Assembly (NCBI GenBank): GCA_021828575.1
Contig: JAJZEL010000052.1
Location: 1 to 5,721, forward strand
DNA: 5,721 bases
Direction of reading: 5' to 3'
From: Pseudomonadota bacterium
GTDB lineage: Bacteria > Pseudomonadota > Gammaproteobacteria > Burkholderiales > Ferrovaceae
A program made the translations under genes and the position numbers. Shown here one piece after another: positions 4,214 through 5,721 of the stretch. Below the pieces are notes generated by a model. That model was not told the origin of the DNA and did no database searches. It saw nothing but the letters and a program-made list of their open reading frames with translations. Each line of letters opens with the position of its first letter. Positions within the stretch are counted from its first letter, which is position 1.

Positions 4214-5721
4214 TCGCTCAGGAACTGGAAGTCAGCTTGCATATGGCCTTTGTGGAGGCTCGTCAAAAGCGCCACGAATTCATTACCGTGGAACACCTCT
4301 TGCTGGCCTTGATGGACAATCCGTCGGCGCTGGAAGTGTTGCGCGCCTGCGGCGCTGATTTGGACGGCCTGCGTACGGAGTTGTCCGGCTTCATTCAAGA
4401 TCATACGCCCAAGGTCCCGGGGGAGGGCGAGGTGGATACCCAGCCTACCCTTGGTTTTCAGCGTGTCATTCAGCGAGCCATTCTGCATGTGCAGTCATCG
4501 GGCAAGAAAGAGGTGACTGGAGCCAATGTTCTGGTAGCCATTTTTGGCGAGAAAGATTCGCATGCAGTGTATTTTCTTGGGCAGCAGGGCATCAGTCGTC
4601 TTGATGTGGTCAATTATATTTCCCATGGCATTTCCAAGGTGTCGGCCCCCGGTGGAAATCCCAGGGAAGACACGGCTCAGGATGCCGAGCCAGATGCCCA
4701 GAGTGGCGGTGCACTGCAGTCGTTCACCCTCAATCTCAACGCTCAGGTGCTGGCCGGAAAAATCGATCCCCTCATCGGGCGTGACCTGGAAGTGGAACGT
4801 GTCATCCAAATCCTGTGCCGCCGCCGCAAAAACAATCCTCTGCTGGTGGGCGAAGCTGGCGTGGGCAAAACGGCCATTGCGGAAGGCTTGGCCACCCGGA
4901 TTGTGTCAGGACAGATTCCAGAAATTCTGGCGGGTGCCACCGTCTATTCCCTGGACATGGGGGCTCTGCTTGCCGGTACCAAATACAGGGGGGACTTCGA
5001 ACAACGTTTGAAGGCAGTGCTCAAGCAGTTGCAGCAGGATCCCCTGAGCATCCTGTTCATTGATGAGATTCACACCCTGATCGGGGCAGGTGCTGCTTCT
5101 GGGGGTACGCTGGATGCATCGAACCTGCTCAAGCCCGCTCTTTCCAAGGGAACGCTGAGATGCATTGGTGCGACCACCTTTGTGGAATACCGGGGTATTT
5201 TCGAGAAGGATCACGCGCTGTCACGTCGTTTCCAGAAAATTGATGTGAACGAACCCACCATCGACGAAACCGTCCAGATCCTGCGGGGGCTCAAGTCGCG
5301 CTTTGAAAGCCACCATGGGGTTCGCTACAGCGAAACGGCGCTCACGAGTGCAGCTGAACTGTCTGCCCGGTTCATTAACGATCGGCACTTGCCCGACAAG
5401 GCCATTGACGTGATCGACGAAGCTGGTGCTGCGCAGCGCATCCGGCCCAAATCCAAGCAGCGCAAGGTGATTGGAAAGAGTGAAATCGAGGATATCGTGG
5501 CACGCATCGCCCGGATTCCGGCTCGTAACGTGTCTCACAGTGACCGTAGTGCGTTGAAGACTCTGGACCGGGATCTCAAAGCCGTTGTGTTTGGACAGGA
5601 CAAGGCCATAGAAGCTTTGTCGGCTGCCATCAAAATGGCCAGGAGCGGGCTCGGTCATCCGCAAAAACCCATTGGTTCCTTTCTGTTTTCTGGGCCGACC
5701 GGTGTAGGAAAAACCGAAGTG
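4210..5721 (+). CDS. clpA: Clp protease ATP-binding subunit ClpA, 3'-truncated by window edge
   Basis: ClpA is the hexameric AAA+ unfoldase that feeds substrates to ClpP. The visible 504 residues are about two thirds of the usual ~758. Residues 1-142 form the two-repeat Clp N-domain that docks ClpS. A polar linker follows at about 143-168. AAA+ domain D1 carries Walker A GEAGVGKT (214-221, Lys220), the pore-loop region GTKYRGDFEQR (256-266), Walker B LFIDEIH (282-288, Glu286), sensor GATT (320-323) and the arginine pair Arg339-Arg340. The D1 small domain includes LPDKAIDVIDEAG (394-406). D2 begins near 448 and the window ends in its Walker A, GPTGVGKT (495-502, Lys501). Numbering of these residues equals that of E. 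coli ClpA. D2 Walker B, the ClpP-binding IGL loop and the C-terminus lie outside. E. coli makes a short form from Met169; here codon 169 is CTG. ClpB is excluded by the short linker without a coiled-coil insertion. Confidence 0.98.
   Translation, partial: MIAQELEVSLHMAFVEARQKRHEFITVEHLLLALMDNPSALEVLRACGADLDGLRTELSGFIQDHTPKVPGEGEVDTQPTLGFQRVIQRAILHVQSSGKKEVTGANVLVAIFGEKDSHAVYFLGQQGISRLDVVNYISHGISKVSAPGGNPREDTAQDAEPDAQSGGALQSFTLNLNAQVLAGKIDPLIGRDLEVERVIQILCRRRKNNPLLVGEAGVGKTAIAEGLATRIVSGQIPEILAGATVYSLDMGALLAGTKYRGDFEQRLKAVLKQLQQDPLSILFIDEIHTLIGAGAASGGTLDASNLLKPALSKGTLRCIGATTFVEYRGIFEKDHALSRRFQKIDVNEPTIDETVQILRGLKSRFESHHGVRYSETALTSAAELSARFINDRHLPDKAIDVIDEAGAAQRIRPKSKQRKVIGKSEIEDIVARIARIPARNVSHSDRSALKTLDRDLKAVVFGQDKAIEALSAAIKMARSGLGHPQKPIGSFLFSGPTGVGKTEV

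Noticed and set aside
4171..5664. Open frames of 100-155 codons on both strands over clpA
   Set aside because: Shadows of clpA, which is continuous from 4210 to the window end with all expected AAA+ motifs.

Overview
The window looks like chromosomal DNA of a Gram-negative proteobacterium, most likely a betaproteobacterium. This rests on the form of the isocitrate lyase (a FHALN-SMYDLAHGYA stretch near its visible end), the LFAHF form of the cold-shock motif, and the order icd / lipoprotein / csp / clpS / clpA, which I recall from betaproteobacteria. Genus cannot be assigned from the sequence alone. Both ends of the window cut genes.

Layout. Positions 1-1096 (minus) hold most of aceA, isocitrate lyase, cut at its C-terminus. 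Positions 1097-1249 are a divergent control region with a good sigma70-type promoter for aceA, overlapping palindromes and a leader hairpin. Positions 1250-2488 (plus) are icd, NADP-type isocitrate dehydrogenase. Positions 2508-3275 (minus) encode an unrecognised outer-membrane-type lipoprotein, convergent with icd. Positions 3276-3405 contain four helically phased TGTG repeats and a strong intrinsic terminator. Positions 3406-3609 (minus) encode a cold-shock domain protein. Positions 3610-3841 are a second divergent control region. Positions 3842-4213 (plus) are clpS, overlapping by four bases with clpA, which runs off the right edge at the second Walker A motif.

Two themes stand out. The left half places the two enzymes that compete for isocitrate back to back: lyase (glyoxylate shunt) and dehydrogenase (TCA cycle), with candidate operator palindromes inside the aceA promoter spacer. 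The dehydrogenase keeps the serine segment that AceK phosphorylates in enteric bacteria. The right half is a protein-quality-control unit: the ClpS adaptor, which recognises N-degron substrates, is co-expressed with the ClpA unfoldase and is divergent from a small RNA-binding cold-shock protein.

I see no mobile element, CRISPR array, RNA gene or defence locus. The genes are ordinary housekeeping genes. The most unusual material is regulatory: the aceA-icd palindromes, the aceA leader hairpin, the phased TGTG array and the probable antisense coverage of the lipoprotein gene. The lipoprotein itself is the one gene without a recognised function.
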